From Mytilus edulis (Eukaryota; Mollusca; Bivalvia; Mytilida; Mytilidae), in assembly GCF_963676685.1 (NCBI RefSeq), contig NC_092344.1:94642749-94706748 (forward strand): a DNA stretch of 64,000 nt, written 5' to 3'. Under the pieces are notes generated by a model, which worked only from the letters and a program-made list of their open reading frames with translations, had not been told where the DNA came from and did not search any database. Both the position numbers and the translations under genes were made by a program. Of the stretch, positions 11,876-23,444 are shown piece by piece. How positions within the stretch are numbered: position 1 is the first letter of the stretch; the number at the start of each line of letters is the position of its first letter.

Positions 11876-11949
11876 CTTGACTTTTTATACCTTCAACGTA
11901 TTATCCAAATCATTTATTTATTTAGTATATTTATATATAATATATAATT

Positions 11950-12426
11950 TACAAGATTGATCGTTTATATAAATATACAGTGTGGATTTTCATTGTTTAA
12001 CGCGAGAGTACATTTTAAATGAATAAATTGAATGAAAACTACGGTTCCTTATGTGTGCATTGTTATCAAAAATTCGTATGTATAATTACTTTCATTTGTT
12101 TCCAACTCTGTCTTGTATTGGTCTGGTCGTACTATTGCAAATATTTAATTTCATGACTGCATCATGTGTTTCTATCAGTTTACCATAGTGCTATCACATG
12201 GTAAGGTTAGAAATTAATGGTAAACCCTAGTTTTAAGTGTTTTAATGTCTTATCTTACCGTTTTAATTTATTAACATAACTGCACGACCCGATTTTCAAT
12301 TAACAGTGGTATTTAAGATAGTCGTTGCAAAGAATCCTGCTCAAACTTTTGTGAAAGACGGTTTTAACTTTGAAGTGTTGCGAGAGTTTATGTTCTATGT
12401 TGAAGACACTTGTATATAGTGACCTA
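11950..12426. other. Intervening sequence between duplicated units, nothing identified
   Basis: This 477-bp AT-rich stretch separates copy A from copy B and has no counterpart after copy B. No gene or repeat was recognised. Confidence 0.4.
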
Positions 12427-13129
12427 CAATACAAGTACTGTTCCATTGAGTTTAGTTATATGTCTTCTGTTTCTGTCCCTGGCCCATGTTTTCTGTATTT
12501 GGCATGTGTAGTGCATCATGACATAAGACATTGTTACGTGTACCGTGATGAACTTTCGTGCAGGACTGATTTGTATATTTTTGACATGGAACTACTGACC
12601 AGACTTTGACTTTTTGACTCATGACTTATGCACTTTGGGTGTGTCATCATAATACAGTGGGTTCCTTTGTATATTACCCTGATCTAAAAGTATAATTCTA
12701 AATTGACCTTGCTTCTGAATATGTAGCTTGCAGATGTATTATCATAAGATGGTGAGTCCTGTGGCACGAGAAACTTCATATGAGCTTGACCTTTGCTCCC
12801 ATTGTACAACTTGTATATTTTGTTTGAATTATATGGAGAATTGTCTGATTGCACTCATCCCACATTTTCTTATATCTATAATAGATATATAGATATATTT
12901 GTTAGTTTTGTGTACCACGATGACCCTTTCTTCAAAATCTGCTTTGTGTTTTTTTTTGTCATGGAACTTTTGACCAGTCTGTGACTTTTTGACTCTTGAC
13001 CTATGCATATTGGGTGTGCCTCTTGGTATGATTACCCTGACAAAGTCAGGAGTCTCTGGTTTTTGTTAGTCTTGTATGTTTTTAATTATAAGTTCGGTTT
13101 GATGTATAGGAGTTTGAACTAGTACACAT

Positions 13130-13280
13130 TTTGTTTAGGGGCAATCTGAAGTCCGCCGCCGGACGAGGGATTTTCTCACTTTGTTAAAAACCCATTGGTG
13201 ACCTTCGACTGCTTTTTGCTCCTTTGTCATGTTACTGTATCTTTAACACATTTCACATTTCCATTCTCAATTTTTGAATT
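13130..13280 (+). repeat. Dispersed repeat family G, copy in unit B
   Basis: Same module as at 3720-3870, shared because it belongs to the duplicated unit. Confidence 0.6.
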
Positions 13281-13414
13281 GAAGAATGTTTTGATCAAAT
13301 GAAAACTAAATCTTTTAATTGCCGTGAAAAATTAGAGAGAACAATTACTGATTCAGTAGCACCATGTGCTGCCAGTTGTGATAGATAATTCAAAATGTTT
13401 CAATCATTTTACCT

Positions 13415-13666
13415 TTGATTTCATTTCATGGACATGTAGATATGGATAGTCTGTTTAAGCATCTTGAAAAATCACACAGAAGGTATACTCATATCAATAA
13501 ACTGAACTCAGTGCGAAGAACCTTTAAAGTACACTTAGACATAGAGCTCAATCTAGTGAAACACTTTTTTATGCTGGTCACTGTCTGTTATCAAACTGCA
13601 CCGCAATCCTTAAAAAAAATATGCAAGTTAACTCTAATAGAAGTAGAACCCAAAGGAAGTAAATAA
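13415..13666 (+). CDS. Unrecognised small ORF in duplicated unit B (83 aa)
   Basis: Paralogue of the ORF at 4169-4489, sharing SFHGHxDMDSLF, HRRYTHINKLNS, RTFKVHLD and the C-terminal GSK stop. The region corresponding to the first ~20 residues of the other copy is out of frame or absent, and the C-terminal third has indels. The pattern of replacements gives no obvious sign of purifying selection, so it is probably a relic. The function is unknown. Confidence 0.25.
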   Translation: MISFHGHVDMDSLFKHLEKSHRRYTHINKLNSVRRTFKVHLDIELNLVKHFFMLVTVCYQTAPQSLKKICKLTLIEVEPKGSK

Positions 13667-14174
13667 ACTGTTTACTGAAATAAATGTACAATATGTCTAT
13701 GGGCCACAGATGCCCCTGCTTGTGAAAAAAAACCACAAGTAAACTTCCACATATAGATGCAGGATTCACGTAATTTTGACTGTTTTGTGACCATAAGCAT
13801 TGTGTATAAGTTTCAAAACATTTGGTTGAGGCAAACTAAAGTTAAAGAACAGAAACAACAGATTTAGCATTTTTCCTATCTTAAGGCTACGTGTTGATAT
13901 TTGTATCATTAGTACTCGTACCAACTTCTTATATCTAATCACTCATGAACAGTAACACCACCCAATATCGAACTTGATATATCTGTGTTATGGGGTAATA
14001 AGCATTACGTATAAGGTTTATAACATTTGATTGAGTCAAACTTATTAAAAAGAACGAAAACGAAAAATTCAGTATTTTCTATATTTTTAAAGGAACATGA
14101 TAACTCATGAACGGTAAAAGTGACGCTACCAAATTTCAATTTTTTTTTATGTGGAAATAAGCATTGTCCCAGGT

Positions 14175-15095
14175 TAGGGAGATGGTGGAGACCCCGCTAA
14201 CATGTTCAACCCCGCCTTATTCAGTATGCATGTGCCTGTCGCAAGTCAGGGGCCTATACATTTGTCCGTTTCTTTTCTCGTTTGAACTTCGTTTTATCGT
14301 GTGTTTTTCTATGTTGTGATGTTATAATATTGTTTCATCCCGCTGAAAAAGCTTGCACCTGTCCTAAGTCAGGAATCTGATGTACATTAGTTGTCGTTTG
14401 TTTATGTAATTTAATGTGTTTCTCGTTTTTTATATAAATTAGACCGTTGGTTTTCCCGTTTGAATGGTTTTACACTAGTAATTTTGGGGCCCTTTATATG
14501 GGTCCCTTTATAGCTTGTGGTTCGGTGTGAGCCAAGGCTCCGTGTTGGAGGCCGTACATTGACCTACATGTATAATGCTTTACTTTTATAAATTTTTATT
14601 TGGATGGAGAGTTGTCTCATTGGCACTCATACCACATCTTCCTATATCTATTTGCTCATTGTTGAAGGCCGTATGATGACATATAGTTGTTAATTTCTGT
14701 GGCATCTGGTCTCTTGTGGAGAATTCTACTTTGGCACTCATGCCACATTAGGTGGAGGGTGGGGATCCCGCTAGCATGTTTAATCCGCCTCATTCTGTTT
14801 GTATGTGACTGTCCCAAGTCAGGAGACTGTAATTCATGAATTGTCGTTTGTTTATGTGTTACATATTTGTTTTTGTTCATTTTTTGTACATAAACTTGTC
14901 CGTTTCTTTTCTCGTTTGAATTGATTTACATTGTCATTTCGGTGCCTTTTATAGCTGACTATGCGGTATGGACTTAAGTCTTTGCTCATTGTTGAAGGCC
15001 GTAGGGTGACCTATAGCTGTTAATTTCTGTGTCATCTAGTCTTTTGTGGAGAGTTCTCATTGGCACTCATGTCACATCTTCTTTTTTTTATTTTG
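14175..15095 (+). repeat. Dispersed repeat family A, composite of several copies (unit B)
   Basis: At least two copies and a variant lie head to tail. 14175-14480 and 14745-15095 carry the typical AAGTCAGGAG, GTCGTTTGTTTATG and TTGAAGGCCGTA landmarks. 14450-14655 is a variant reading GGTTTTCCCGTTTGAATGG, TGTGAGCCAAGGCTCCGTGT and GAGTTGTCTCATTGGCACTC. No protein-coding potential. Confidence 0.6.
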
Positions 15096-16484
15096 TGTAT
15101 AAGTTTTGTAGTATTTGGTTGAGGCAACTAAAGTTAAGAGAACGGACGGACTAGGGTAACACTTTATGTCCCTTTACATGGCATCAACACAGAAGTTCTG
15201 ACTATCGTGCTGGTGATACTCATCCCACTAGCACTGTCATTAACACACACACAATTTTATTATAAAAATATTCAATCTGAATTTTTATTTGATTATTTTG
15301 GGCCTAATGATTATATGCATGCCCTTCACAATGAGTATCAAATTTGACAAATTTATTGTATATATACATTTTTGAAATATTTTATAACTTATTTTTTTCA
15401 ATGAAATAAAGCTAACAAACTTAAATTGATCATCACTTTCTTTTTATATGTCTTTTAACATTTCGTTTTAAACAAAACGATTTGTTACATATACTTCACA
15501 CATATTTCTATCAAATCTGATATTATTACAAAGCCTATTTAATAAAATTCAGTCGAACTTGAAAATAAATGTCCAATCAAATATATATGCAAGTCGTCAA
15601 CTGGTCAAGTGGTTAGATTCATATATCGTTGGCCAACTGAACGACAGGTCCTAATTGTGTTGTTTTAAAACTTCCAGAAATATTAACGGAAATAAGGAAT
15701 GAGTAAACAGTCTATGGAAGAAGCGATTCGATAAAAGCTTTTCTTATATCAACGAGCGATATTGTCTTATATCAACGAGTTGCATTATGGGAAATTTCAG
15801 ACGAATGTTAGCATTTGTACGAAGAAAGGCATATTTCTCGGTATAAAGTAATGACTTTTTTCTTAAAACAGGGTGACATTTAACACGACATACGTCTGGT
15901 GTATAATTTTCATGAGTTATTTTATGTAATAACAAGCAAGGTGTATTTAAACGAGAAAATTGAATTATTGAATAAATGAAACATAAATGAACGATTTATC
16001 ATTTGTAGATGTACACATTCTATCAGTATCATGTAGCAAATTCAGTGGAATGCAATTGAGATGAATTCAATTGTTTGCTACGACTAAATCACCTATAAGT
16101 CAACGATACTGCTATATTTTAAAATATCAATGCGATATTTGTCTTATATCATAGCGATGACTTTTTAATATCAAAAATTTATGAATGCGATACTTTTCTA
16201 ATATAACTGCTTTAGTTTTCTAATACAAAATGAATACGATGACACGTCACAATGCATGTCAAGAAAACTACAAATTTAATTCATAAACTTAGATCATGAC
16301 CGGTTTAATGTTTTAGGATCAATATCACTAAAATTTCGTAACTGGTAACAAAATTAACGCTTGCATGAACTTATCATTTCAAAAATGTTTCTTGACCCTA
16401 TTGATAGTTGAAAGTGTTAATAATCTGTTCAGTCTATTGTTTTCAATCACATGGTTTAACCGACTAACTAACATGTTTATCCTT

Positions 16485-16755
16485 GCCACAGAAGTCTGTA
16501 ATTCAGTTGTTGTCGTTTGTTTATGTGTTACATATTTGTTTTTCGTTCATTTTTTTATATAAATAAGGCCGTTAGTTTTTTCGTTTGAATTTTTTTACAT
16601 TGTCTTATCGGGCCTTTTATAGCTGACTATGCGGTATGGGCTTTGCTCATTGTTGAAGGCCGTACGGTGACCTATAGTTGTTAATGTCTGTGTTATTTTG
16701 GTCTCTTGTGGACAGTTGTCACATTGGCAATCATACCACATCTTATTTTTTATAA
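16485..16755 (+). repeat. Dispersed repeat family A inside the 2,995-bp element
   Basis: Near-complete copy with GTCGTTTGTTTATGTGTTAC, GCTGACTATGCGGTATGG, TTGAAGGCCGTACGGTGACC and GGCAATCATACCACATCTTA. It was acquired before or after transposition of the host element; the order is not resolved. Confidence 0.65.
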
Positions 16756-17519
16756 TTCTATTTGAAGTTATGATGCAATGGCGGAATTTAAATGCGGTTG
16801 CAAATACGTCTACCTACCTATTAGATTATACTATACTGGTCACACTACTATAGCCTATCCACCTTGGTAATATCGAAATGGACAAAAAATATCATTACTT
16901 AAAAGAAACATTCATTCAAACAATCCAATCCAATACAGCTCCAAATTACAATAAATAGTCAAATGGTAAAATCAATAATCCAAACAAATTAAAATGTACA
17001 AATGCTGATGTCCCGAACTTTGAAGATACCAACTGGGTAGCCCCAGACTATAAATTGGACAACTTCAGATACAACGAAAATCAAAAATCTTGTCAAACAG
17101 AAAATGTATTTATTATTAACATAGAAAAAGATATTGAGAAGGAAAACAGTTCTTTTGGGATATCAAAGACTTTTCCCGTTGGTAAATCGATATCTCTATG
17201 AACATAATCAGCTCGTCGCGTGGACGCTCTTTTTCATCGCGATGACCGTGAGGGTATTTCGATGTATTGTTGCAACAGAGATTTGACTTTTGTTTTTGGC
17301 TAGTAACCGATCGTATAAATACGCGAACATTTCTTAGTGCAAAATAACAATCCGTATCGCTTGTTATAAATTCATTTCTTCAATGAGTACTAAAAAAAAT
17401 GTTTAGAACACAAATAAATAAGATCTAATTGTCTTTTGACGTTAGAATTGTGTATATATCTTTTCTATATTCATACATTTAGATCGTTCAGTTGGAGGAC
17501 TGGAAAGCAGTTATCTATA

Positions 17520-17740
17520 AGGGGAAATTTTAAAGATTTATAGATATAAGAAGATGGTGCATGAGTTCGAATGAGACAACTTTCCATCAAAGTTATAATT
17601 TGTTTAAAGTAAACCATTATAGATCGAAGTAGGTCCTTAAACACGGAGCCTTGGCTCACAGCGAACACCACGCTATATAGGAACAAGAACATTGCTAGTG
17701 TTAAACCATTCAAACAGGAAAACCAACGGTCTATTTTGTA
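17520..17740 (-). repeat. Family A variant, reverse, inside the 2,995-bp element
   Basis: Reverse complement of the variant at 14450-14655: AACACGGAGCCTTGGCTCAC, AAACCATTCAAACAGGAAAA and ATGAGACAACTTTCCATC are diagnostic. Confidence 0.55.
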
Positions 17741-18111
17741 AAAAAAAAAGGAGATTCAAAAGTACAGGTCAGATTTTGTCGAATCAATCTGAACGAGGAT
17801 AGTATGATTCATCTTTGTCACAAGTTAGTTTCATTGTTATCCAATGAAAGTCTTCTATGCCTGCTTTGCGATTATATTGGATATATATTATTTCGGTGCG
17901 TTTATTATGAAATTTGCTAAATGTTACATATGTGAACAATCATTTTGATACTTAGCTATTTGATTACGGCATTATTTATTAAACCCTTATTTGATTAGTT
18001 TTACTTCTTAAACCAATTGAGAAATTTGTAAGATGTTACCAAAAACAATTTGAATATAAGCAATGGTCTTAAAACTGCTTATTTACATACAATACTATTA
18101 AGAAGTAAAAT

Positions 18112-18375
18112 CACAAAAAATACTGAACTCCGAGGAAAATTCAAAACAGAAAGTCCCTTATTAAATGGTAAAATCAAATGATAAAACACACCAAACGAAT
18201 AAATAACAACTGTCATATTTCTGACTCAGTACTGGCATTTTCAAGTTTTGAAAATGGTGGATTGAACCTGGTTTTATAGCGCTTAAACTCTCACGTGTAT
18301 GACGGCCTCATCAAATTCTGTCATATTTACAACGATGCGTGAACAAAACAGACATAATAGGTAAAATTGTCAAAA
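18112..18375 (+). repeat. Dispersed repeat family D, copy 1
   Basis: Starts AAATACTGAACTCCGAGGAA and runs through ACAACTGTCATATTTCTGAC, GAACCTGGTTTTATAGC and ACAGACATAATAGGTAAAA. Other copies lie at 27797-28075, 34727-35010 and 36552-36760 (plus) and 44930-45030 (minus, partial). Confidence 0.6.
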
Positions 18376-18776
18376 TATGGGTACAACAGTCTAATATTAA
18401 TACTAATCGGTACTAATATTGATATAAGAAAAACACTGCTATGATATTTTAAAAGTAACGCACAGCACTTCAAATTTAACACGGACATAAACTTTAGCTT
18501 CTAACTAACTTCTCAATGTATATTTAGACTCAATTGTTGTTTATATTTGAACAATACGTTTTAAAGTTAGTATTTTCTTAATTTTTCGTTACCGAAAACA
18601 ACATTTTCCGCATGGAATGTCTGCATATTTACAATTGAAATTAGACAATATCGCTTTGTGATATAAGAAAAGTTTTTATCGATACGCTTCTTCCATAGAC
18701 TGGTAAAGGAAAATAAAATAAAACAGAACGACTGAATTAAAAAAAGGATGTTCTATATAATGTATATTTCGTTTTA

Positions 18777-19221
18777 GAATGAAATTCAAAACAGTGTGGC
18801 TGTGGCCATTGATTGACACATTAAATTCATCCATTGACTGGGACAATTTACGTGAACGTTTGTCTCTAACGACCACTGTTCACGACGTACCAACGATAGA
18901 CATTTAAACTGTGGGGTCACCAAAGGTTTCTTAACGCCTTTAATTATAAAATAATTCGAAAAATTAATCAGGAATAACCTTTATGTTTTGATTTATATAA
19001 TTGATATAAATCAAAACATCGTGTTATTTCTGATTAATTTTTCGAATTACTTTATTAAGGTGTTGAGAACCTTTGGTGACCCCATAGTTTAAGTGTCAAG
19101 TTAAAAAGTACATAGTGAGCAGTGGTTGTTACATACAAACGTTTACCTAAATTGTCCCAGTCAATGGATGAATTTAATGTGTCAATCAATGGCCACAGCC
19201 ACACTGTTTTGAATTTCATTC
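18777..19221. mobile_element. 445-bp foldback element, near-perfect palindrome, TA duplication
   Basis: The two ~220-bp arms are reverse complements of one another around a centre near 19000. The termini are GAATGAAATTCAAAACAGTG and its mirror, with TA at 18775-18776 and 19222-19223. Copy A retains the empty site at 11501-11502. The arms differ by a few substitutions and indels. No ORF. The TA duplication suggests a Tc1/mariner-type hairpin MITE. Confidence 0.8.
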
Positions 19222-19807
19222 TATTTTTAAAATCTATACGATGCTTTATTTCTATCTAGTTTCCTAATCAAAATTATTAGAATGAGAAGATAAATACCTT
19301 ACAGCTTCTTTTACAGTCTATCCTGAAATGTTTAATGTTATAAAACAATTTAAGCGTCTTTGACCTACTTTATCTTTTTATTCGGATACTTGTGGTTATC
19401 TTCTCCAAGTTCAACGGGAACATTAGAATAATCTAGAATAGAACCTAGATGGAACCAAGAAGTCGGGTTGATATAACCAAACAACCTGGATGTTGAACCA
19501 GTTACCATGGTTTTGAACCAAAGAACCCGGATAGAACCAAGTTTCAGAACAAACAACCCAGATGGAACCAAGCTTTAGAACCAGAGTGCCCGGATAGAAC
19601 CTTATTGCATTCGGAATTCTCATGACTTTTTCTACCTTCAACGTATTTTCCAAATCATTTATTTATTTAGTATATTTATATATAAATATATATAATTATA
19701 TATAATTTAGAGCGGAAAAGAAAGGATATGGTATATTAATTCATGGCGTAATATCATTAGACGAACACATCGCTCAGAGTAACAATGCTGTTACTTTTAT
19801 TCATCTG

Positions 19808-21001
19808 GGGCCTGTTTATCGAAACTGTCCTAAGATCGGTCCTAAGAATTTCTTAGGACAGAAGTTAGGATAAAGTTAGGACAGACTTACGACACGTCTC
19901 AGCATGCACATCGAAGCTATCTTAGGATTATCTTAGCTAGGACGTCCTAACTGCTGTCCTAAGTATTGGCGTAAAACAAATAGCAAATTAAAAATTCAAT
20001 GTATCAAATTTAACCAATTACTATAAGTAAAAAAAAGATTAATAATTATAAAATAATTATTAGTTTAAAATTAAAGGTTATAAATAATTTATATATTATA
20101 ATTGTATGTATTTAAACTTTATGAAACAAAACATAAGACAAATAATATAATTACGTTTTATATAAGAATTAAACAAACTAATTGTAAAAAGTTAAAATAA
20201 AATATGTAATTGGTAAAATCACTATATGCATTGAGTGAGCTGAATTCGAAGTGTCACGGTTTTTAATACTTAAAAAGTCCAAAGGCAAATCTCGTGCACT
20301 TTTCATATAAATACATCAATAACTTCAACTATTTTATTACGTGTGTATTTGAGCAGGAGCCGAAATTCGAATTTTACGGATGCAAAACAACAGACTCTCC
20401 TGTTCGACGTGGAAATAGAGTAAAACTAAGCTTTTTTGGTATATTGTCAAATGTTGCAACCAAAGGTTCTGAAAAGGGGGATTTGGATGTAATATGCATC
20501 AGCATCATGTAAGGAGATATACCATTTGGTTTTTTTAGGAGGGGGGGGGGGTGGTGGTGCTAAGATGCTATTTCAGAAAAGCAGGACAGGAGTTTGGAAT
20601 AAAAAAAACCAGGATGAGCAAATTTGCAAAAAACGGGGGATGACAAGTCATGTTAAAAAAGTCAGTGAAAAATAAAAAGGAAGGACAGAGATTACAAAAA
20701 AAATCATATATAATTTTGCAATATTTTTAATCCCCCCCCCCCCGTTTTCCCCCGCCTTAAGAATTAAATGAAACCAAAACCGGCCGTATTTGTTTATAAA
20801 ATAACCATCCTAATTATATCCTACAGTTAGGACCATCCTAAGACCATCTTAAGACACCTAAATTGGTATCCTAAAGTTAGGACAATTCCTAGGATTTTCC
20901 TAAGTTGCAACATGTTTGATAAACCCATTTAGGACTAAGATATGTCCTAAGTTGGTCTTAGGACACGTCCTAATCCTAAGAGAGCTTCGATAAACAGGCC
21001 C
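19808..21001. mobile_element. Harbinger-like non-autonomous element, 3-bp CTG duplication
   Basis: Terminal inverted repeats GGGCCTGTTTATCGAA and TTCGATAAACAGGCCC are flanked by CTG at 19805-19807 and 21002-21004. From memory, the GGGCCTG terminus and a 3-bp CWG duplication fit PIF/Harbinger. Both subterminal zones are dense in TCCTAAG/CTTAGGA motifs. The centre holds G- and C-homopolymer stretches (20537-20555, 20732-20745). No transposase or Myb-like ORF is present. Confidence 0.7.
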
Positions 21002-21139
21002 CTGGTCGCAGGACAACCGTTTCACAACTCTCTAGAATTTTAAAACGGACCTTTTTGATATGTATCGAAAAAGCTACTTTTGTCTTTGAGTCGCACAAAT
21101 GAGGGTTATATGAAAAAATTGCAAACTGTAAAGGGAAAG

Positions 21140-21330
21140 AATCTATCAAATACTGTCAAAAACAAAAATACCAAACTCAAAAGGGGAATTATAAAAAAGA
21201 AAGTTCATAAAATCTGACAAAATGAATTAACGGAACAAGTGAAAAACCACTGCCATAGTACTTACTTGGTACAAGCAGTTTCCTAAGAAAATGATGGGTG
21301 ATACCTGGTTTTATAGCTACGGTTTTATAG
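21140..21330 (+). repeat. Family D-like repeat variant
   Basis: Weak match to family D: AAACAAAAATACCAAACTC, CTTACTTGGTACAAGCAG and ATACCTGGTTTTATAGCT. It lies immediately upstream of the first recognisable transporter exon. Confidence 0.45.
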
Positions 21331-21431
21331 TAAGCTAATATATAATTTTGCCGACAATTGTAAGTGCAAAAAAAATTATATTCAGAACATATGAAATTGA
21401 AATAAAGTAGCTGTTATATTTTATATTTCAG

Positions 21432-21561
21432 GCGTTTTACCAACGAATTTTAGCATGTAAATCTGTAACCGTTGCTCGGAATTCTGCGTTATTGGGAGCT
21501 TTTATTTCAGCGTTGATGGCGCTACCACCTGCTGCTATTGGTGTTATTGGTGCTGCCACTG
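21432..21561 (+). CDS. SLC5A7: Choline transporter-like exon (QRIL..TM..GAAT)
   Basis: Encodes 43 residues plus one base, starting AFYQRILACKS and ending PPAAIGVIGAAT, which aligns with the AYFQRVL...IGAIGAST segment of vertebrate CHT1: a cytoplasmic loop followed by one membrane helix. The acceptor TTATATTTCAG ends at 21431 and the donor GTATCA begins at 21562 (phase 1). No start codon, so it is an internal exon; the upstream exon is not visible. Confidence 0.8.
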
Positions 21562-22147
21562 GTATCAATAAGATAATTCTAATAATTTTGTAATATAGTA
21601 GATAAGTAAAAAACCTGATGAGGTTATAACTGAAGCCAAAATGTTGGGCATATCTTTATATGACACAGCCATGTCATTGATAATGGCAACAACCCGAAAA
21701 AAAATTCTTGGTTTTTTTTTTTACACCGAATGCAATTTGTTAATGAATTTGTGCTTGTCGACACATGTAAAACAACGCCACAACTAGTGAGGAAATTTTG
21801 TGTAACCTTTTGGAAAAGGATGATTGTGATTTCGCTTCAGTTTTCTGTATAGCTTTTACTTTCATTTTTTTCTGTATCCGTTGTTTCCTATGTGCCTATT
21901 CTTAGTCCTCAGAAACTGTTCTTAATTTCATTACAAGTCTGTGTCATCATTTATACCATTGTTGAACATAAAAGACAAGATGTCAGTCGTACGTATAGAT
22001 GAAATGCGCGTTATTTTGTCAATTGTCAATAAGTATAAAATCGTTGTGAATCTAATGATAGCTGTTCTAATTCTTCTTTCGTAAGTAACTGTGACTCGAA
22101 TCGAACGAAAGAACCAGTATAATTATTTTTTGTGGATCTTTTTGCAG

Positions 22148-22364
22148 ATTGGAACATGACTGCGTATCCACAAAATTCCACATTACTTACGAAGATTGGG
22201 CGTTTATATTACCAATGGTTATGGAATATTTATGTCCATTAACAGTCTCGGTCATAGGATTCGGAGCAAACAGTGCTGCAGTTATGTCGTCTGCAGATTC
22301 CATTGTCCTGGCAACAGGCTCTGTATTCAGTAGAAATATTTACCAAAACTGCTTTAGACCTCAG
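22148..22364 (+). CDS. SLC5A7: Choline transporter-like exon with one-base deletion
   Basis: Acceptor TTTTTGCAG ends at 22147. Joined in phase 1, it begins DWNMTAYPQNS, matching DWNQTAYG of CHT1. The homology then moves to the -1 frame from about YEDWAFILP through EYLCP, SAAVMSSADS and FSRNIYQ, ending FRPQ at donor GTAATT (22365). The exon is 217 bp; 218 bp would keep the frame into the next exon, so exactly one base is missing, somewhere in about 22172-22195. MSSADS and RNIYQ are strongly conserved CHT signatures. In the observed sequence the first frame misreads all downstream residues. Confidence 0.8.
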
Positions 22365-22479
22365 GTAATTATCATGTAGCTAGTATATAAAAAGAGGCTT
22401 GGTATGATTTTCAAAGAGACCACTATCCACCGGCGTCCAAATGAAATTAAGGCAACAGTAGTATACCGGTGTTCAAAGG

Positions 22480-22710
22480 CCATAAGTCGATAAAGAAAAA
22501 ACAAATCCGGGTTACAAACCAAAACCGAGGGAAACACATAAACCATAAGAGGAAAATAAAGGAACAACAAGAACACCGAAGTGCAAACAACAAACACCAA
22601 CACACAAAGAAACAAAGTATATGATAATAACTGCCATATTCCTGACTTGGTACAGGATATTTTAAGAAAACATAGTGGGTTGAACTTGGTTTAATGGCTT
22701 TATGATAATG
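22480..22710 (+). repeat. Family D-like repeat variant in the transporter intron
   Basis: Contains ACTGCCATATTCCTGACTTG, GTACAGGATATTTTAAG and GTTGAACTTGGTTTAATGGC, matching the second half of family D. Confidence 0.5.
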
Positions 22711-23287
22711 TTAAAAATATCGCTAAAACACTAGTGACAGAAATACAATACAAACAGTTGCAAATTATTTAATACAATAGATCGGTACGAAAAACAAACA
22801 CAACTCCATGAGGATGTTCTATGGGAAATCCCTACCCAAAATCTGCATCAGGAACAATAATATTAGATTTATGGCCATGTTTCTGATTTTTCATTTACAG
22901 ATAAATAATCATTTGCCTTAATATTATCTTCCACATCATGAATGTCGTTAGGTCTATAACCAATTGTTTAACTCTGTTCCTGTACATAGCTGTGGTAAAT
23001 GATATACTTGTGTTAACCCTTTGAGTACATTCCTGGAACATATTTATGGAATACACTTGTCTGTATTTGCATTAGACAAGTAAGTTATTTACTTTGGATC
23101 CCATTTTATGCCGACCTGCTAAGGATGTCCCGGAATAAGTATATTCCATTATACTTTCAAAAAACGTTCATTTGAAGATACCCAGACCTTGTTGATAAGT
23201 AGTTCGTATCAACTTCACAAATAACAGATGTTGGTCTTGATATACAGATTCTAAGTATTTACGTTGTTTATCATCTTAATAACGTGT

Positions 23288-23400
23288 AATATTATTCTTT
23301 TATTTGTCTGTAAACTTTTCTTTTATTTGTCTGTACATTATTCTCTTATTTGTATGTAAATTATTCTTTTATTTGTTTTTGTAAATTATTACTTTTACTG
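23288..23400. repeat. Short tandem repeat, ~27-bp unit (TTATTCTTTTATTTGTCTGT)
   Basis: Four to five imperfect copies of TTCTTTTATTTGTCTGTAAA lie in the second visible intron of the transporter. Confidence 0.55.
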
Positions 23401-23444
23401 TATTCCATTTGAATTGTCTCGGTACTTATACATCCCTTCATTTA

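Larger units (their letters stand above)
3203..11949 (+). repeat. Duplicated unit, copy A (interrupted)
   Basis: 3203-4567 and 9909-11949 together match copy B at 12427-19708 in the same orientation and order. Shared landmarks include the start at CAATACAAGTAC, the small ORF at 4169-4489, the segment starting GATGCAGGATTCACG, and the end in a TATATATAAT tract. The copy is about 3.4 kb after removing the 5,341-bp insertion. It may be a tandem segmental duplication or two copies of a larger unclassified repeat; the many substitutions and indels show it is not recent. Confidence 0.75.
15708..18702. mobile_element. 2,995-bp non-autonomous DNA transposon, 5-bp GTAAA duplication
   Basis: Terminal inverted repeats of about 60 bp begin CAGTCTATGGAAGAAGCG on both sides and continue through CTTTTCTTATATCA and GCGATATTGTCT. 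GTAAA flanks the element at 15703-15707 and 18703-18707. Copy A shows the empty site with a single GTAAA at 11429-11433. The interior has further CTTATATCA/GCGATA motifs near the left end, a family A copy, a family A variant and a family D copy, but no transposase ORF. A 5-bp duplication with CA-starting termini is compatible with Transib-like elements; that assignment is an inference. Confidence 0.8.
12427..19708 (+). repeat. Duplicated unit, copy B (interrupted)
   Basis: Matches copy A at both ends and internally. It carries two insertions that copy A lacks (15708-18702 and 18777-19221), an extra ~190 bp near 12580-12770, and additional family A sequence around 14180-14480. About 3.8 kb remains after the two transposons are removed. 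It retains the empty site of copy A's 5.3-kb insertion at 13754-13755. Confidence 0.75.
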
